Assembly (NCBI RefSeq): GCF_002362315.1
Contig: NZ_MTZV01000002.1
Span: 372,001-436,000, forward strand
Origin: Paraburkholderia acidicola
Lineage (GTDB): Bacteria; Pseudomonadota; Gammaproteobacteria; Burkholderiales; Burkholderiaceae
Direction of reading: 5' to 3'
Length of the DNA stretch: 64,000 nucleotides
The notes below the pieces were generated by a model. It was given only the letters and a program-made list of their open reading frames with translations, did not search any database and was not told the origin of the DNA. Shown here one piece after another: positions 49,874 to 59,177 of this stretch (position 1 is its first letter; each line of letters starts with the position of its first letter). Made by a program: the position numbers and the translations under genes.

Positions 49874-52114
49874 TCACGCCTTACGCGACGCGCGCACGAC
49901 GCCAGCCACTTCGCCGAGCAACGTGCACGCGCGCTGGACCTGCGCGGCACTCGATACCTCGACGGTGAATTGCATGTAGGCCGCGTTGCGCCGGCTCTGT
50001 GTCTTCACGCCAATCACGTTCATCTTTTCGCGTGCAAATACTTCGGAGATATCGCGCAGCAGTCCTTGCCGGTCGCTTGCCTCGATCGCCAGATCGACCG
50101 GGTACACGGACTGGCCGCGGCCGCTCAGTACGTCGGCGGACCATGTGGTTTGCAGCACACGTTCGGGCGCGCGATCGACCATCCGCAGGAACGTCGGGCA
50201 ATCGCGCCGGTGAATCGACATGCCCTTGCCGCGCGTGACGAAACCGCTGATCTCGTCCGGCGGCGCCGGGCGGCAGCAACGCGCGAGCTGTGTCAGCAAC
50301 GCATCAACACCGACCACCAGCACACCCGTCGATGCCCCGTGCGCAACGCTCGCGCCGCTGCTGCGCTTCTCGAACTGCTCGGGTGCTTCGATCTCCGGTT
50401 CGGCTGGCGGCGCATCGTGCAGCGCCTGCTCGACGAGCCGCAAGCTGAACTCTTCCTTGCCAACCACCGAGAACAGATCGTCGGTGTCCTTGAAGCCGAG
50501 CTTCGCCGCGAGCTGATCGAGATTGACCGAAGTCTTGCCCTCGCGCTGCAAGGTCTTTTCGACCATCGCGCGACCGGTCGCGATGTTTTCCTGCGCATCG
50601 ACCGCGTTGAACCACGCGCGCACTTTCTGCCGCGCCCGCGGACTATGCATGTAGCCAAGCTGCGGATTGAGCCAGTCGCGTGACGGACCGCCCTCTTTCA
50701 CCGCAACGATCTCGACGGTCTGCCCGTTCTGCAGCGACGTGTTGAGCGGCACCATCGCACCGTCGACGCGCGCGCCACGGCACCGGTGTCCCAGTTCGCT
50801 ATGCAGGTGATACGCGAAGTCCACCGGCGTCGAGCCCTGCGGCAGCGGAATCACGCGTGCCTGCGGCGTCATCACGTAGATGTGATCGTCATCGACCGTC
50901 GCCTGGCGCAGATGCTCCCACGGCTGACTGACTTGCTCCTTGTCGTCGCCCTCGGACACATCGTCCTTCCACGCGAGCAACTGGCGCAGCCATGCGATCT
51001 TCTCGTCGTACTTCTCATCCGCACTGAACTGGCCGTCGTAGCCGCGCGTGCCGGCTTCCTTGTAGCGCCAGTGCGCAGCCACGCCGTACTCCGCGAAGCT
51101 ATGCATTTCCTGTGTGCGGATCTGCACTTCGAACGCCCGGCCGTCATCGCCGATCACGACCGTATGCAGCGACTTGTAGCCGTTCGGCTTTGGTCGCGAG
51201 ATGTAGTCATCGAACTCTCTCGGCACCGGTTGCCACAGGTTGTGCACGATGCCGAGCACGGTGTAGCAATCCTTGATGTCCGGCACGATCACGCGAAACG
51301 CGCGCACGTCGTAGAGCTCGGCGAAATCGAGCGCCTTGCCGTGCATCTTGCGCCAGATGCTGTAGATATGCTTCGGCCGGCCGCTTACTTCCGCGCGGAT
51401 ATGCGCCTCGGCCAGCTCGTGCTGCAACCGCGTGATCGCTTCGTCGACATAGCTCTCGCGCTCGACGCGCTTCTCGTCGAGTAGCTTCGCAATGCGCTTG
51501 TATGTGTCGGGTTCCTCGAAGCGAAACGCGAGGTCCTCGAGTTCCCACTTCAGTTGCCAGATACCGAGCCGGTTGGCGAGCGGCGCGTAGATGTCGAGCG
51601 TCTCGCGTGCGACGTCGGGCGACGGTGTGACCTTCGCCGCGGCGTAGTAGCGCAACGACTGCAACCGCGATGCGAGACGGATCAACACGACGCGGATGTC
51701 CTGGGCGAACGCGAGCAGCATCTTGCGCAGCGCCTCGATCTGCGCGCGGCGTGCCGCTTCCGCGTCGCGTCCTGCTTCAGGAAATGCGTTCTGCGCGGCC
51801 CGCAGGCTGACCGTACCGAGGCGCAACAGCTTGCGCACATTACCGACGAGCTGCACCACCTCTTCGCCGAACTTCTCCGCGATGAGCTGCTCCGGGTCCT
51901 GCAGATGCGGCGTCAGCCCGAACAGCGCCGCCGCGAGCACGGCGGGGGGATCGACGTTGAGCGTGCGCATGATCGACGCCGTGCCGATCGCGTGTTCCGC
52001 GAGCAGTTCGCCGGACGACAGGCGCACGTCGCCCGCATGTTCGCGGACGAACGCCAGCGCGTCGTCGAAGGACGGCACAGGTTGAGGCACAGTCGTAACG
52101 GTATCGGTATTCAT
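49874..52114 (-). CDS. relA: RelA/SpoT-family GTP pyrophosphokinase (RelA type)
   Basis: A 746-residue long RSH enzyme that makes (p)ppGpp on starved ribosomes. The N-terminal hydrolase domain is degenerate: the catalytic His-Asp pair of the HD motif is lost (LAAALFGLTPH where SpoT has LLHD). The synthetase domain is intact (VRAFRVIVPDIKDCY, PKPNGYKSLHTVV, EVQIRTQEMH, about residues 260-345), followed by TGS (VIPLPQGSTPVDFAYHLHSELGHR) and ACT domains. This pattern marks RelA rather than the bifunctional SpoT. It is followed by a RidA gene 53 bases upstream on the same strand, probably separate. Confidence 0.95.
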   Translation of the reverse strand: MNTDTVTTVPQPVPSFDDALAFVREHAGDVRLSSGELLAEHAIGTASIMRTLNVDPPAVLAAALFGLTPHLQDPEQLIAEKFGEEVVQLVGNVRKLLRLGTVSLRAAQNAFPEAGRDAEAARRAQIEALRKMLLAFAQDIRVVLIRLASRLQSLRYYAAAKVTPSPDVARETLDIYAPLANRLGIWQLKWELEDLAFRFEEPDTYKRIAKLLDEKRVERESYVDEAITRLQHELAEAHIRAEVSGRPKHIYSIWRKMHGKALDFAELYDVRAFRVIVPDIKDCYTVLGIVHNLWQPVPREFDDYISRPKPNGYKSLHTVVIGDDGRAFEVQIRTQEMHSFAEYGVAAHWRYKEAGTRGYDGQFSADEKYDEKIAWLRQLLAWKDDVSEGDDKEQVSQPWEHLRQATVDDDHIYVMTPQARVIPLPQGSTPVDFAYHLHSELGHRCRGARVDGAMVPLNTSLQNGQTVEIVAVKEGGPSRDWLNPQLGYMHSPRARQKVRAWFNAVDAQENIATGRAMVEKTLQREGKTSVNLDQLAAKLGFKDTDDLFSVVGKEEFSLRLVEQALHDAPPAEPEIEAPEQFEKRSSGASVAHGASTGVLVVGVDALLTQLARCCRPAPPDEISGFVTRGKGMSIHRRDCPTFLRMVDRAPERVLQTTWSADVLSGRGQSVYPVDLAIEASDRQGLLRDISEVFAREKMNVIGVKTQSRRNAAYMQFTVEVSSAAQVQRACTLLGEVAGVVRASRKA

Positions 52115-52167
52115 GATGCAGCGGTCCGCCGGCTCCGGCGAACCCGGGTATTCGACAACGGATTCAG

Positions 52168-52521
52168 CTAGCTACGCTGCGCAGCCACGACGACCACTTC
52201 GACGAGGCACTTCGGGTTTGCGAGGCTTGCTTCGACCGTCGCGCGCGGCGGCGTCGCGCCTTGCGCGACCCACTCGTCCCACACCGCGTTCATGCCGGCG
52301 AAGTGGGCCATGTCCGCGATGTAGATCTGCACGGACAGCAGATGCGACTTGTCGCTGTTCACTTCGCCCAGCAGACGATCGATGTGCCCGAGCACTTCGC
52401 GCGTCTGACCGGCGATGTCCTGGTCGGTGTCTTCGGCGATCTGGCCAGCGAGATAGACCGTGCCGTTGTACACGGCGATTTCGGAAAGGCGCTTGCCGAC
52501 GTGGTGACGAATGACTGCCAT
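52168..52521 (-). CDS. RidA-family reactive enamine/imine deaminase
   Basis: A 117-residue YjgF/YER057c/UK114 (RidA) protein. RidA members hydrolyse reactive 2-aminoacrylate and related imines. The catalytic Arg lies in PPRATVEASLANPKCLVEV, about residues 91-109, with the conserved E near the C-terminus; GTVYLAGQIAEDTDQDI gives the first half of the fold. It is normally trimeric and cytosolic. It lies downstream of the hydrolase and upstream of relA on the same strand. Confidence 0.9.
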   Translation of the reverse strand: MAVIRHHVGKRLSEIAVYNGTVYLAGQIAEDTDQDIAGQTREVLGHIDRLLGEVNSDKSHLLSVQIYIADMAHFAGMNAVWDEWVAQGATPPRATVEASLANPKCLVEVVVVAAQRS

Positions 52522-52594
52522 GAAATATCCTGACGGTTAAGGGTGAACGGATGCACTGCGCATTGCCACGAATGGCGCGCCGCGCAACCGCATA

Positions 52595-53515
52595 TTATGA
52601 CGCGTCGGCGTCCGCGCCGATGAAGAAACGTCGCGCGATGTCGATCTGGTCCGCGGACAAAAATGCTGGCGCATGTCCCACGCCTTCGATCTCGACGCTC
52701 GACACCGCGCGCCCGCGCTCCACCATCTGCGCCAGCGTTTCACGCGACAACAGATCCGACTGCGCCCCGCGCACGGCCAGCACCGGTCCCGGTGCGGTAC
52801 CGAGTGCATGCCACAGCGTCGCTTCACCGAGCGCGGTCTGCTCCGCGGTTAGCGCGGCGAACGGCTCGGCGATGCGCGGATCGTAGCGGAACTGCCATGC
52901 GCCATCGCGCTCGTGCAGCAACGGCGTATTGATCTCGCGCCATTCGTCGGGCGTCAGCGGGCCGAACGTTTTCGCAAGCGACGCTGCATGATCGATGCCC
53001 TGCTGCAGCGTCTCGAAGCGCGCCGGCTTGCCCAGGTAATCGCCGATGCGCGCAACGGCCGCAGGGTCCAGACGCGGACCGACATCGTTGAGCAGCAGCT
53101 TGCGGATCGGTGAGCCAGGCAGACCGGCCAGTCCCATGCCGATCAGCCCGCCCATCGACGTGCCAAACCAGTCGACCGTTTCGACATCGAGACGCGCGAT
53201 CAGCGTGACCATGTCCGCAACGTATTGGGGCACCACGTAACCGGCCGGATTGACGAGCCACGACGACAACCCGCGGCCCACGACGTCGGGGCACACCACC
53301 CGGTACACACCCGACAGCGCCCGCGCCACGCGATCGAAGTCGCGACCTGAGCGCGTAAGCCCGTGAACGCAAAGCAGCACGCGCGGATTGGCCGGATCGC
53401 CCCATTCGGTGTAGGCAACGCGATGCAGCCCGCTTGCGCTCGAGCACTGGACGAAACGCTGACGTGGCGCAGGGGAATCGACGGATGCGGCGGGAACGGC
53501 GGACGTGGCGGTCAT
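52595..53515 (-). CDS. alpha/beta-hydrolase
   Basis: A 306-residue alpha/beta-fold hydrolase. The oxyanion-hole motif VHGLTRSG (about residues 50-57), the nucleophile elbow GTSMGG (Ser near residue 118), the acid Asp in RGAQSDLL (about 246-253) and the catalytic His in EGVGHAP (about 277-283) complete the triad. It looks like an esterase, lactonase or haloalkane-type hydrolase; the substrate cannot be told. An AAGGA ribosome-binding site precedes the ATG. It lies 73 bases before the RidA gene. Confidence 0.9.
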   Translation of the reverse strand: MTATSAVPAASVDSPAPRQRFVQCSSASGLHRVAYTEWGDPANPRVLLCVHGLTRSGRDFDRVARALSGVYRVVCPDVVGRGLSSWLVNPAGYVVPQYVADMVTLIARLDVETVDWFGTSMGGLIGMGLAGLPGSPIRKLLLNDVGPRLDPAAVARIGDYLGKPARFETLQQGIDHAASLAKTFGPLTPDEWREINTPLLHERDGAWQFRYDPRIAEPFAALTAEQTALGEATLWHALGTAPGPVLAVRGAQSDLLSRETLAQMVERGRAVSSVEIEGVGHAPAFLSADQIDIARRFFIGADADAS

Positions 53516-53716
53516 CAGGGGGTCCTTACGAAGACACGGGCGGAGAATCCGTCGGTGGCGTGGGCTTCAGCGCTACCGGACAACGCAGGTGGCCGGCCCG
53601 GCGGCACAGCCCGAAAGCTGCGGAATGTGGGCAATTGTAAACCGCTTTGTCATAGGGGACCCGCGAACGCGCCGCCATCGGCCACGCGTTCGCCGATCTC
53701 GCAGACACCAAAAACA

Positions 53717-53746
53717 AAGCGGGCGAAACCTGCGTTTCGCCCGCTT
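53717..53746 (-). terminator. rho-independent terminator of scoAB
   Basis: A perfect 13-bp stem (53717-53729 with 53734-53746, CTGC loop) is followed on the minus strand by TTTGTTTTTGG. It lies 56 bases past the stop of the CoA-transferase beta subunit gene. Confidence 0.85.
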
Positions 53747-53801
53747 CGGGTGATCAATACCGCGACTGCCGCCTGCGCAGCAACCGCCTATATCGCTTCG
53801 A

Positions 53802-54443
53802 TCAGTTCACCGCGCTCACATCGAGCGGCGCGCCAGTCTTCGCCTTGATCTCGTCAACGCTGACGCCGGGCGCCAGTTCGACCAGCTTCAGACCGTCCGC
53901 GGTCACATCGATCACACCAAGGTCCGTGATGATCTGATTGACGACGCCAACACCCGTCAGCGGCAACGTGCATGCTTCGAGAATCTTGTGCTGGTCACCC
54001 TTCGCGACATGCTCCATCAGCACCACGACGCGCTTCACACCGGCCACCAGATCCATCGCACCGCCCATGCCCTTGATCATCTTGCCCGGAATCATCCAGT
54101 TCGCGAGATCGCCGGTCTTGCTGATTTGCATCGCACCGAGGATCGCGAGATTGATGTGGCCACCGCGAATCATCGCAAACGAATCCGCCGATGAAAAAAT
54201 CGACGAACCCGGCAGCGTCGTCACCGTCTGCTTGCCGGCGTTGATCAGGTCTGCGTCGACTTCATCTTCGGTCGGCGACGGGCCGATACCGAGCAGGCCG
54301 TTCTCCGATTGCAGCCACACTTCGACGCCAGCCGGCACGTGGTTCGCCACCAGCGTCGGCAGGCCGATACCGAGGTTCACGTAGAAACCGTCCTGCAGTT
54401 CTTGCGCCGCGCGCGCGGCCATTTCGTCACGAGTCCATGCCAT
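53802..54443 (-). CDS. scoB: 3-oxoacid CoA-transferase subunit B
   Basis: A 213-residue beta subunit of succinyl-CoA:3-ketoacid CoA-transferase. The catalytic glutamate is in [12 protein letters not shown], about residues 45-56, and the [23 protein letters not shown] block and C-terminal [20 protein letters not shown] are typical. It transfers CoA between succinate and acetoacetate or other 3-oxoacids. I chose the ATG at 54443, with AAGGAG upstream; it lies 3 bases from the stop of subunit A, so the two are co-translated. Confidence 0.95.
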   Translation of the reverse strand: MAWTRDEMAARAAQELQDGFYVNLGIGLPTLVANHVPAGVEVWLQSENGLLGIGPSPTEDEVDADLINAGKQTVTTLPGSSIFSSADSFAMIRGGHINLAILGAMQISKTGDLANWMIPGKMIKGMGGAMDLVAGVKRVVVLMEHVAKGDQHKILEACTLPLTGVGVVNQIITDLGVIDVTADGLKLVELAPGVSVDEIKAKTGAPLDVSAVN

Positions 54444-54445
54444 GA

Positions 54446-55150
54446 TCACGCTCCTTTCGCGCGGACGATGCGTTGTTCGATGCGTTTCTCCGGATGCGCA
54501 TTCAGCACGATGCGCTGCACGAAGATGCCCGGCGTATGGATCGCGTCCGGATCGAGCTCGCCGACCTCGACGATCTCTTCGACTTCCGCGACCGTGATCT
54601 TGCCGGCCATCGCGCACATCGGGTTGAAGTTGCGCGCGGTGCGGCGATAGATCAGGTTGCCCGACTTGTCGGCTTTCCATGCCTTGACGAGTGCGACGTC
54701 AGCGGTCAGCGAACGTTCGAGTACGTATTGCCTGCCGTCGAAATCGCGGGTTTCCTTGCCTTCGGCAATCAGCGTACCGAAGCCCGTGTTGGTGAAGAAC
54801 GCCGGGATGCCCGAGCCGCCCGCGCGCAGCTTCTCGGCGAGCGTGCCTTGCGGCGTGAATTCAAGTTCGAGTTCGCCGGCCAGATACTGGCGCTCGAACT
54901 CCTTGTTCTCGCCGACATACGACGAGATCATCTTCTTGACCTGGCGCGTCTCGAGCAACTGGCCGAGGCCGAAGCCGTCGACGCCCGCATTGTTGCTGAT
55001 ACACGTGATGCCTTTCACGCCGGTGTCGCGCAATGCCGCGATCAGCGCCTCCGGAATACCGCACAGTCCAAAGCCACCGACGGCGAACGTCTGCCCGTCC
55101 TTGACGATGTCTTCGAGCGCGGCAGCCGCGCCTGGATAGACCTTGTTCAT
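54446..55150 (-). CDS. scoA: 3-oxoacid CoA-transferase subunit A
   Basis: A 234-residue alpha subunit of the CoA-transferase. The CoA-binding [13 protein letters not shown] is at about residues 23-35, followed by [20 protein letters not shown] and, later, [12 protein letters not shown]. With subunit B it lets the cell use or form acetoacetate in ketone-body and polyhydroxybutyrate metabolism. ATG at 55150 is supported by GGAAGGGA upstream. A LuxR-type regulator is divergent from it, with 234 bp between. Confidence 0.95.
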   Translation of the reverse strand: MNKVYPGAAAALEDIVKDGQTFAVGGFGLCGIPEALIAALRDTGVKGITCISNNAGVDGFGLGQLLETRQVKKMISSYVGENKEFERQYLAGELELEFTPQGTLAEKLRAGGSGIPAFFTNTGFGTLIAEGKETRDFDGRQYVLERSLTADVALVKAWKADKSGNLIYRRTARNFNPMCAMAGKITVAEVEEIVEVGELDPDAIHTPGIFVQRIVLNAHPEKRIEQRIVRAKGA

Positions 55151-55384
55151 CAGTTTGTCCCTTCCTCGATATGAAACCCGAAAACCGGATCGATGCGCTG
55201 CACCGCTATCGCGGCCCGTCACGTCATTCTAGTCGTCCGCGGTGGGCATCGTCGCTGGATCGCGCAACCTGCGTCCAGCCTGCTCACCCGTGCTGCGCGG
55301 CCTTGTGATTTGTTCGAAAGGGTACGCTGCGGCAGCGATACGGCACAATACGCAAAAATACATAAGTGTTCGCCACCACCGCCG
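55151..55384. promoter_or_regulatory. divergent region scoA / PAS-LuxR
   Basis: These 234 bp separate scoAB from a divergent PAS-LuxR regulator and should carry both promoters. No clear palindrome was found by eye. Confidence 0.35.
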
Positions 55385-55930
55385 ATGCCCGCCCTCGATT
55401 ATCAGACCGCCTTCCACCTCGCGCCGATCGGACTCGTGCTGTCGCGCGAGCGGATCATCGAAGACTGCAACGACCAGCTCGCGGCGATCTTCGGTCGTAC
55501 GCGCGAGTCGCTGCTCGGGCAATCGTTTCAGGTGCTGTACCCGTCGTCCGATGAATTCGAGCGGATCGGCGCGCGCATTCCGCCGATCATGACCGCCCAG
55601 GGCAGCTACGCCGACGACCGCATCATGAAACGCACGAACGGCGAGCTGTTCTGGTGTCACGTAACCGGCCGTTCGCTTGATCGCGGCGATCCGCATGCGG
55701 CGGGCGTCTGGACTTTCGAGGACCTGAGCGCAACCCGGCGCGTCGCCGTCGAACTGACGCCGCGCGAGCGCGAGATCGCCGCGCAACTGGTGACGGGAAA
55801 GACGAGCAAACAGATTGGTCGCGCGCTCGATATCAGCTCGCGCACGGTCGACGTGTATCGCGCTAAATTGATGCGCAAATACGATACGGGCAATGCGACC
55901 GAACTGCTACAACGGCTGCTCGGGCATTGA
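55385..55930 (+). CDS. PAS-domain LuxR-family regulator
   Basis: A 181-residue regulator. An N-terminal PAS domain (about residues 5-110, RIIEDCNDQLAAIFGRTRESLLGQSF) senses a small ligand or redox state; a GerE/LuxR helix-turn-helix covers about 118-175 (LTPREREIAAQLVTGKTSKQI, DISSRTVDVYRAKL). There is no receiver domain, so it is not a classical response regulator. Its divergence from scoAB makes it the likely controller of that operon. Start at 55385 (MPALDY) is preferred; the frame is open to 55193 without homology. Confidence 0.88.
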   Translation: MPALDYQTAFHLAPIGLVLSRERIIEDCNDQLAAIFGRTRESLLGQSFQVLYPSSDEFERIGARIPPIMTAQGSYADDRIMKRTNGELFWCHVTGRSLDRGDPHAAGVWTFEDLSATRRVAVELTPREREIAAQLVTGKTSKQIGRALDISSRTVDVYRAKLMRKYDTGNATELLQRLLGH

Positions 55931-55962
55931 ATTGGCGCGCGGCAGGTGGCGCGTTGCTGAAT

Positions 55963-56394
55963 TCAGCCGAGTTTGACGAGCGGCGCGTTCTCGATCGTCC
56001 CGCGCAGCAGGTCCGGCAGCGGCGTCGACTTGCCGGCCGCGTAGTCGATCCACACGCAGCGGGCGGCGCCGCGTGCATAAAGCGTCTGCGGATCGTCGGC
56101 ACGGAACAGTTCGAAACCGGTATCGAAGCTGCTGCGCCCGGGTTTACCGACCGTCATCCGGCCGATCACATCGCCGGGGTAATGCAGTTGTTTGAGAAAC
56201 TCCATCGATGCATTGACGAGCACCGGCCCCTGCCCCTGGCCGTCGCCGCTGGCGATGCCGAGCTGCTCGAACCAGGAAATCCGCACCTGCTCCATATAGC
56301 GGAAATAGACCGTGTTGTTGACATGGCCGAACGCGTCCATATCGCCCCAGCGGATCTGCATCGACATCTCGAAGACTGCGTGGTATTCGCTCAT
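55963..56394 (-). CDS. hotdog-fold acyl-CoA thioesterase
   Basis: A 143-residue 4HBT-type thioesterase. The catalytic Asp lies in WGDMDAFGHVNNTVYFRY (about residues 16-33), where D-x-x-G-H-V-N-N is the family signature. It should release CoA from an acyl-CoA. Start at 56394 is chosen over 56424 since the extra residues lack homology. It lies 63 bases after the SDR gene on the same strand. Confidence 0.9.
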   Translation of the reverse strand: MSEYHAVFEMSMQIRWGDMDAFGHVNNTVYFRYMEQVRISWFEQLGIASGDGQGQGPVLVNASMEFLKQLHYPGDVIGRMTVGKPGRSSFDTGFELFRADDPQTLYARGAARCVWIDYAAGKSTPLPDLLRGTIENAPLVKLG

Positions 56395-56457
56395 CGTACT
56401 TCTTCTGCTCGTTAAAACCGGCACGGCGCAGCGCGCGCCGTGCCAACAATTCGACTG

Positions 56458-57237
56458 TCACGCAAGGCCGAAGCCGTCGTCGGCGGCAATGATCGAACCG
56501 TTGATGAACTGCGATTCGTCGGCGGCGAGCAACAGCAGCAGGCCGTCCAGATCTTCCGGCTTGCCGACACGGTGCCGCGGCAGCAGCGACACCAGCTTCT
56601 GCCCCTGCTCGGTCGACCAGTGATGGTGATTGATTTCCGTATCGATGTAGCCGGGGCAGATCGCATTCACGTTGATACCGTGGCGGCCCCATTCCTGCGC
56701 CATCGCTTTCGTCATATGGACGACCGCGGCCTTGCTCATCGAGTACAGGCCGATTTGCGGCAACACCCGCAGGCCCGCCACCGACGCAATGTTGATGATC
56801 CGGTAAGCGGGCTTCTGGCCGCCGTTATTGGCGCGCATGATCATCCGCTTCGCGACTTCCTGGGCGACGAAGAAAGCGCCGCGCGTGTTGGTATCGAACA
56901 CGTACTCGAAATCGGCGGGTGTGACTTCCGACAGCTTCTGCGTAGTCGAAACGCCGGAGTTGTTGACGAGGATATCGATCGTGCCTGCTTCGGTCTCGGC
57001 GTGCGCCACTGCCGACTTGATGCTTTGATAATCGGTGACATCGAGCGAGACGACGTGCGCCGCGCCGCCGGAAGCCTCGATCTCGGCGCGCAGTTCCTTC
57101 AGGCGTTCGGTACGACGGCTGGCCAGCACGACTTTCGCGCCGGCCTGCGACAGCACTTGCGCAAAGCGCTTGCCGAGTCCGCTCGACGCGCCGGTAATCA
57201 GCGCGACCTTGCCTTCCAGATTGATCGAACGGCCCAT
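56458..57237 (-). CDS. short-chain dehydrogenase (FabG-like)
   Basis: A 259-residue SDR with TGASSGLGKRFA (about residues 15-26), NNSG, and the catalytic Ser and YSMSKAA, about residues 158-164. It is close in type to 3-oxoacyl or hydroxyacyl-CoA reductases and 7-alpha-type SDRs of beta-oxidation islands. The Arg after the second strand (ASRR) suggests NADP(H). It is divergent from the ETF-QO gene, 188 bp apart, and precedes a thioesterase, so an acyl-CoA role is likely. Substrate not known. Confidence 0.88.
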   Translation of the reverse strand: MGRSINLEGKVALITGASSGLGKRFAQVLSQAGAKVVLASRRTERLKELRAEIEASGGAAHVVSLDVTDYQSIKSAVAHAETEAGTIDILVNNSGVSTTQKLSEVTPADFEYVFDTNTRGAFFVAQEVAKRMIMRANNGGQKPAYRIINIASVAGLRVLPQIGLYSMSKAAVVHMTKAMAQEWGRHGINVNAICPGYIDTEINHHHWSTEQGQKLVSLLPRHRVGKPEDLDGLLLLLAADESQFINGSIIAADDGFGLA

Positions 57238-57425
57238 TGTCTTTCCTTGTTTTGATGAGGGTTGCAGGCGCGGCGATACCGCGGATGACCTCGATCGCGC
57301 GCGTCGTCACCGTACCACATAAATAGAACGATCGTGCTAATCTCTGTTCATCCGGTTGCAGCGCAGGTATCGTTCGCTGACAATACGAACCCGAAAAAAG
57401 CATTCTAACGGTAAGAGGAGCTTCA

Positions 57426-59099
57426 ATGACCCCCACAAGTCTCATTGAGCAATATGGCCCGCGCGAGTCAATGGAATACGACGTGGTGATCGTCGGCGGT
57501 GGCCCGGCAGGTCTGTCCGCGGCGATCCGGCTCAAGCAGCGGGCGCAGGAGAAAGGCGTCGAGATCGGGGTTTGCGTGCTCGAAAAGGGCTCGGAGGTTG
57601 GAGCCCACATTCTCTCCGGGGCCGTCATGGACCCGCGAGCCATCACCGAACTGATCCCCGACTGGAAGGAAAAAGGCGCGCCGCTCACCGTCGAGGTGAG
57701 CGAAGACCGCTTCCTGTTCCTGTCGGAAACCGGTGCGAAGGCCGTGCCGAACTGGATGCTCCCGGACAACTTCAAGAACCACGGCAACTACGTCGTCAGT
57801 CTTGCCAACGTCACGCGCTGGCTGGGCCAGCAGGCCGAAGCGCTCGGCGTCGAGATTTTTCCGGGCTTTCCGGCCGCGGAAATCCTCTATAACGACGACG
57901 GCTCGGTCAAGGGCGTCGCGACCGGCAACATGGGCGTCGGCAAGGACGGCGAGCCGACCGAGAACTTCCAGCTCGGCATGGAACTGCACGCGAAGTACAC
58001 GCTGTTCTGCGAAGGCGCGCGCGGACATCTGGGCCGTCAGCTCTCCGACCGCTACAAGTTGCGCAACGGCGTCGATCCGCAGGTGTATGGCATCGGCATC
58101 AAGGAGCTGTGGGAAATCGATCCGGCGAAGCACAAGCCCGGTCTCGTGATCCACTCGGCCGGCTGGCCGCTCGATAGCGATACGTACGGCGGCTCGTTCC
58201 TCTATCACATCGACAACAACCAGGTGATGGTCGGCTTCATCGTCGGTCTCGGCTATACGAACCCGTACCTGTCGCCGTTCGAGGAATTCCAGCGCTACAA
58301 GACGCATCCGGCGATCCGCGCGTTTCTCGAAGGCGGCAAACGTGTGTCGTATGGCGCACGGGCGATCACGGCGGGCGGGTTGCAGTCGCTGCCGAAGCTG
58401 GTGTTTCCGGGCGGCGCCCTGGTCGGCGACGACGCGGGCTTTCTCAACGTCGCGCGGATCAAGGGCAGCCACGCAGCGATCAAGACCGGCATGCTCGCCG
58501 CCGACGCCGCGTTCGACGCGGTGCAGGCTGGCCGCAAGTCCGACGAACTGGCCGCGTTTCCCGACACCTTCAAGACCTCCTGGCTTTACACCGAACTGCA
58601 TCGCGCGCGCAATTTCAAGCAGTGGATGAGCAAGGGCCTGTACCTCGGCACGCTGATGGTCGGTATCGAGCAGAAGGTATTCAGCGGCAACGTGCCCTGG
58701 ACGCTGCATCACCAGCATTGGGATCACGAGATGCTGAAGCCGGCGTCGCAGTGCAAGCAGATTGAATATCCGAAGCCGGACGGCAAACTGACGTTCGATC
58801 GGCTTTCTTCGGTGTTCATCTCGAACACCAACCACGAGGAAAACCAGCCCGCGCATTTGACGCTGAAGGATCCGTCGGTGCCGGTCAACGTCAACTACCG
58901 CACTTACGCCGGGCCGGAAGGTCGTTACTGCCCGGCCGCTGTGTATGAGTTCGTCAAGAACGACGATGGTAGCGAGCGGCTCGTGATCAATGCGCAGAAC
59001 TGCGTGCACTGCAAGACCTGCGACATCAAGGATCCGACGCAGAACATCGTGTGGGTGACGCCGGAAGGTGGTGGCGGTCCGAATTATCCGAACATGTGA
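57426..59099 (+). CDS. electron transfer flavoprotein-ubiquinone oxidoreductase
   Basis: A 557-residue ETF-QO that passes electrons from ETF (fatty-acid and amino-acid oxidation) to ubiquinone at the membrane. FAD site VIVGGGPAGLSAAIRL near residues 21-36, the ubiquinone-binding region in the middle, and at the C-terminus the 4Fe-4S ferredoxin-like site: Cys in GRYCPAAVY and CVHCKTCDIKDP (about residues 498 and 523-534). Full length. It fits with the surrounding acyl-CoA genes. Confidence 0.97.
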   Translation: MTPTSLIEQYGPRESMEYDVVIVGGGPAGLSAAIRLKQRAQEKGVEIGVCVLEKGSEVGAHILSGAVMDPRAITELIPDWKEKGAPLTVEVSEDRFLFLSETGAKAVPNWMLPDNFKNHGNYVVSLANVTRWLGQQAEALGVEIFPGFPAAEILYNDDGSVKGVATGNMGVGKDGEPTENFQLGMELHAKYTLFCEGARGHLGRQLSDRYKLRNGVDPQVYGIGIKELWEIDPAKHKPGLVIHSAGWPLDSDTYGGSFLYHIDNNQVMVGFIVGLGYTNPYLSPFEEFQRYKTHPAIRAFLEGGKRVSYGARAITAGGLQSLPKLVFPGGALVGDDAGFLNVARIKGSHAAIKTGMLAADAAFDAVQAGRKSDELAAFPDTFKTSWLYTELHRARNFKQWMSKGLYLGTLMVGIEQKVFSGNVPWTLHHQHWDHEMLKPASQCKQIEYPKPDGKLTFDRLSSVFISNTNHEENQPAHLTLKDPSVPVNVNYRTYAGPEGRYCPAAVYEFVKNDDGSERLVINAQNCVHCKTCDIKDPTQNIVWVTPEGGGGPNYPNM

Positions 59100-59127
59100 C
59101 GCTACGGCGCACACCGTTCCGGAGATG

Positions 59128-59156
59128 AAAAAAGCACCGCGCGCGGTGCTTTTTTT
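59128..59156. terminator. bidirectional terminator between ETF-QO and aroC
   Basis: GCACCGCG and its exact complement form a palindromic stem (59134-59149) with A6 before and T7 after, so it can terminate both convergent genes. Confidence 0.9.
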
Positions 59157-59177
59157 CGTTGCTGCGTACCGCTTAAG

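Noticed and set aside
57468..59114. 548-residue open frame antisense to ETF-QO
   Set aside because: It mirrors the high-GC third-position pattern of ETF-QO and has no recognisable domain; ETF-QO itself is beyond doubt.
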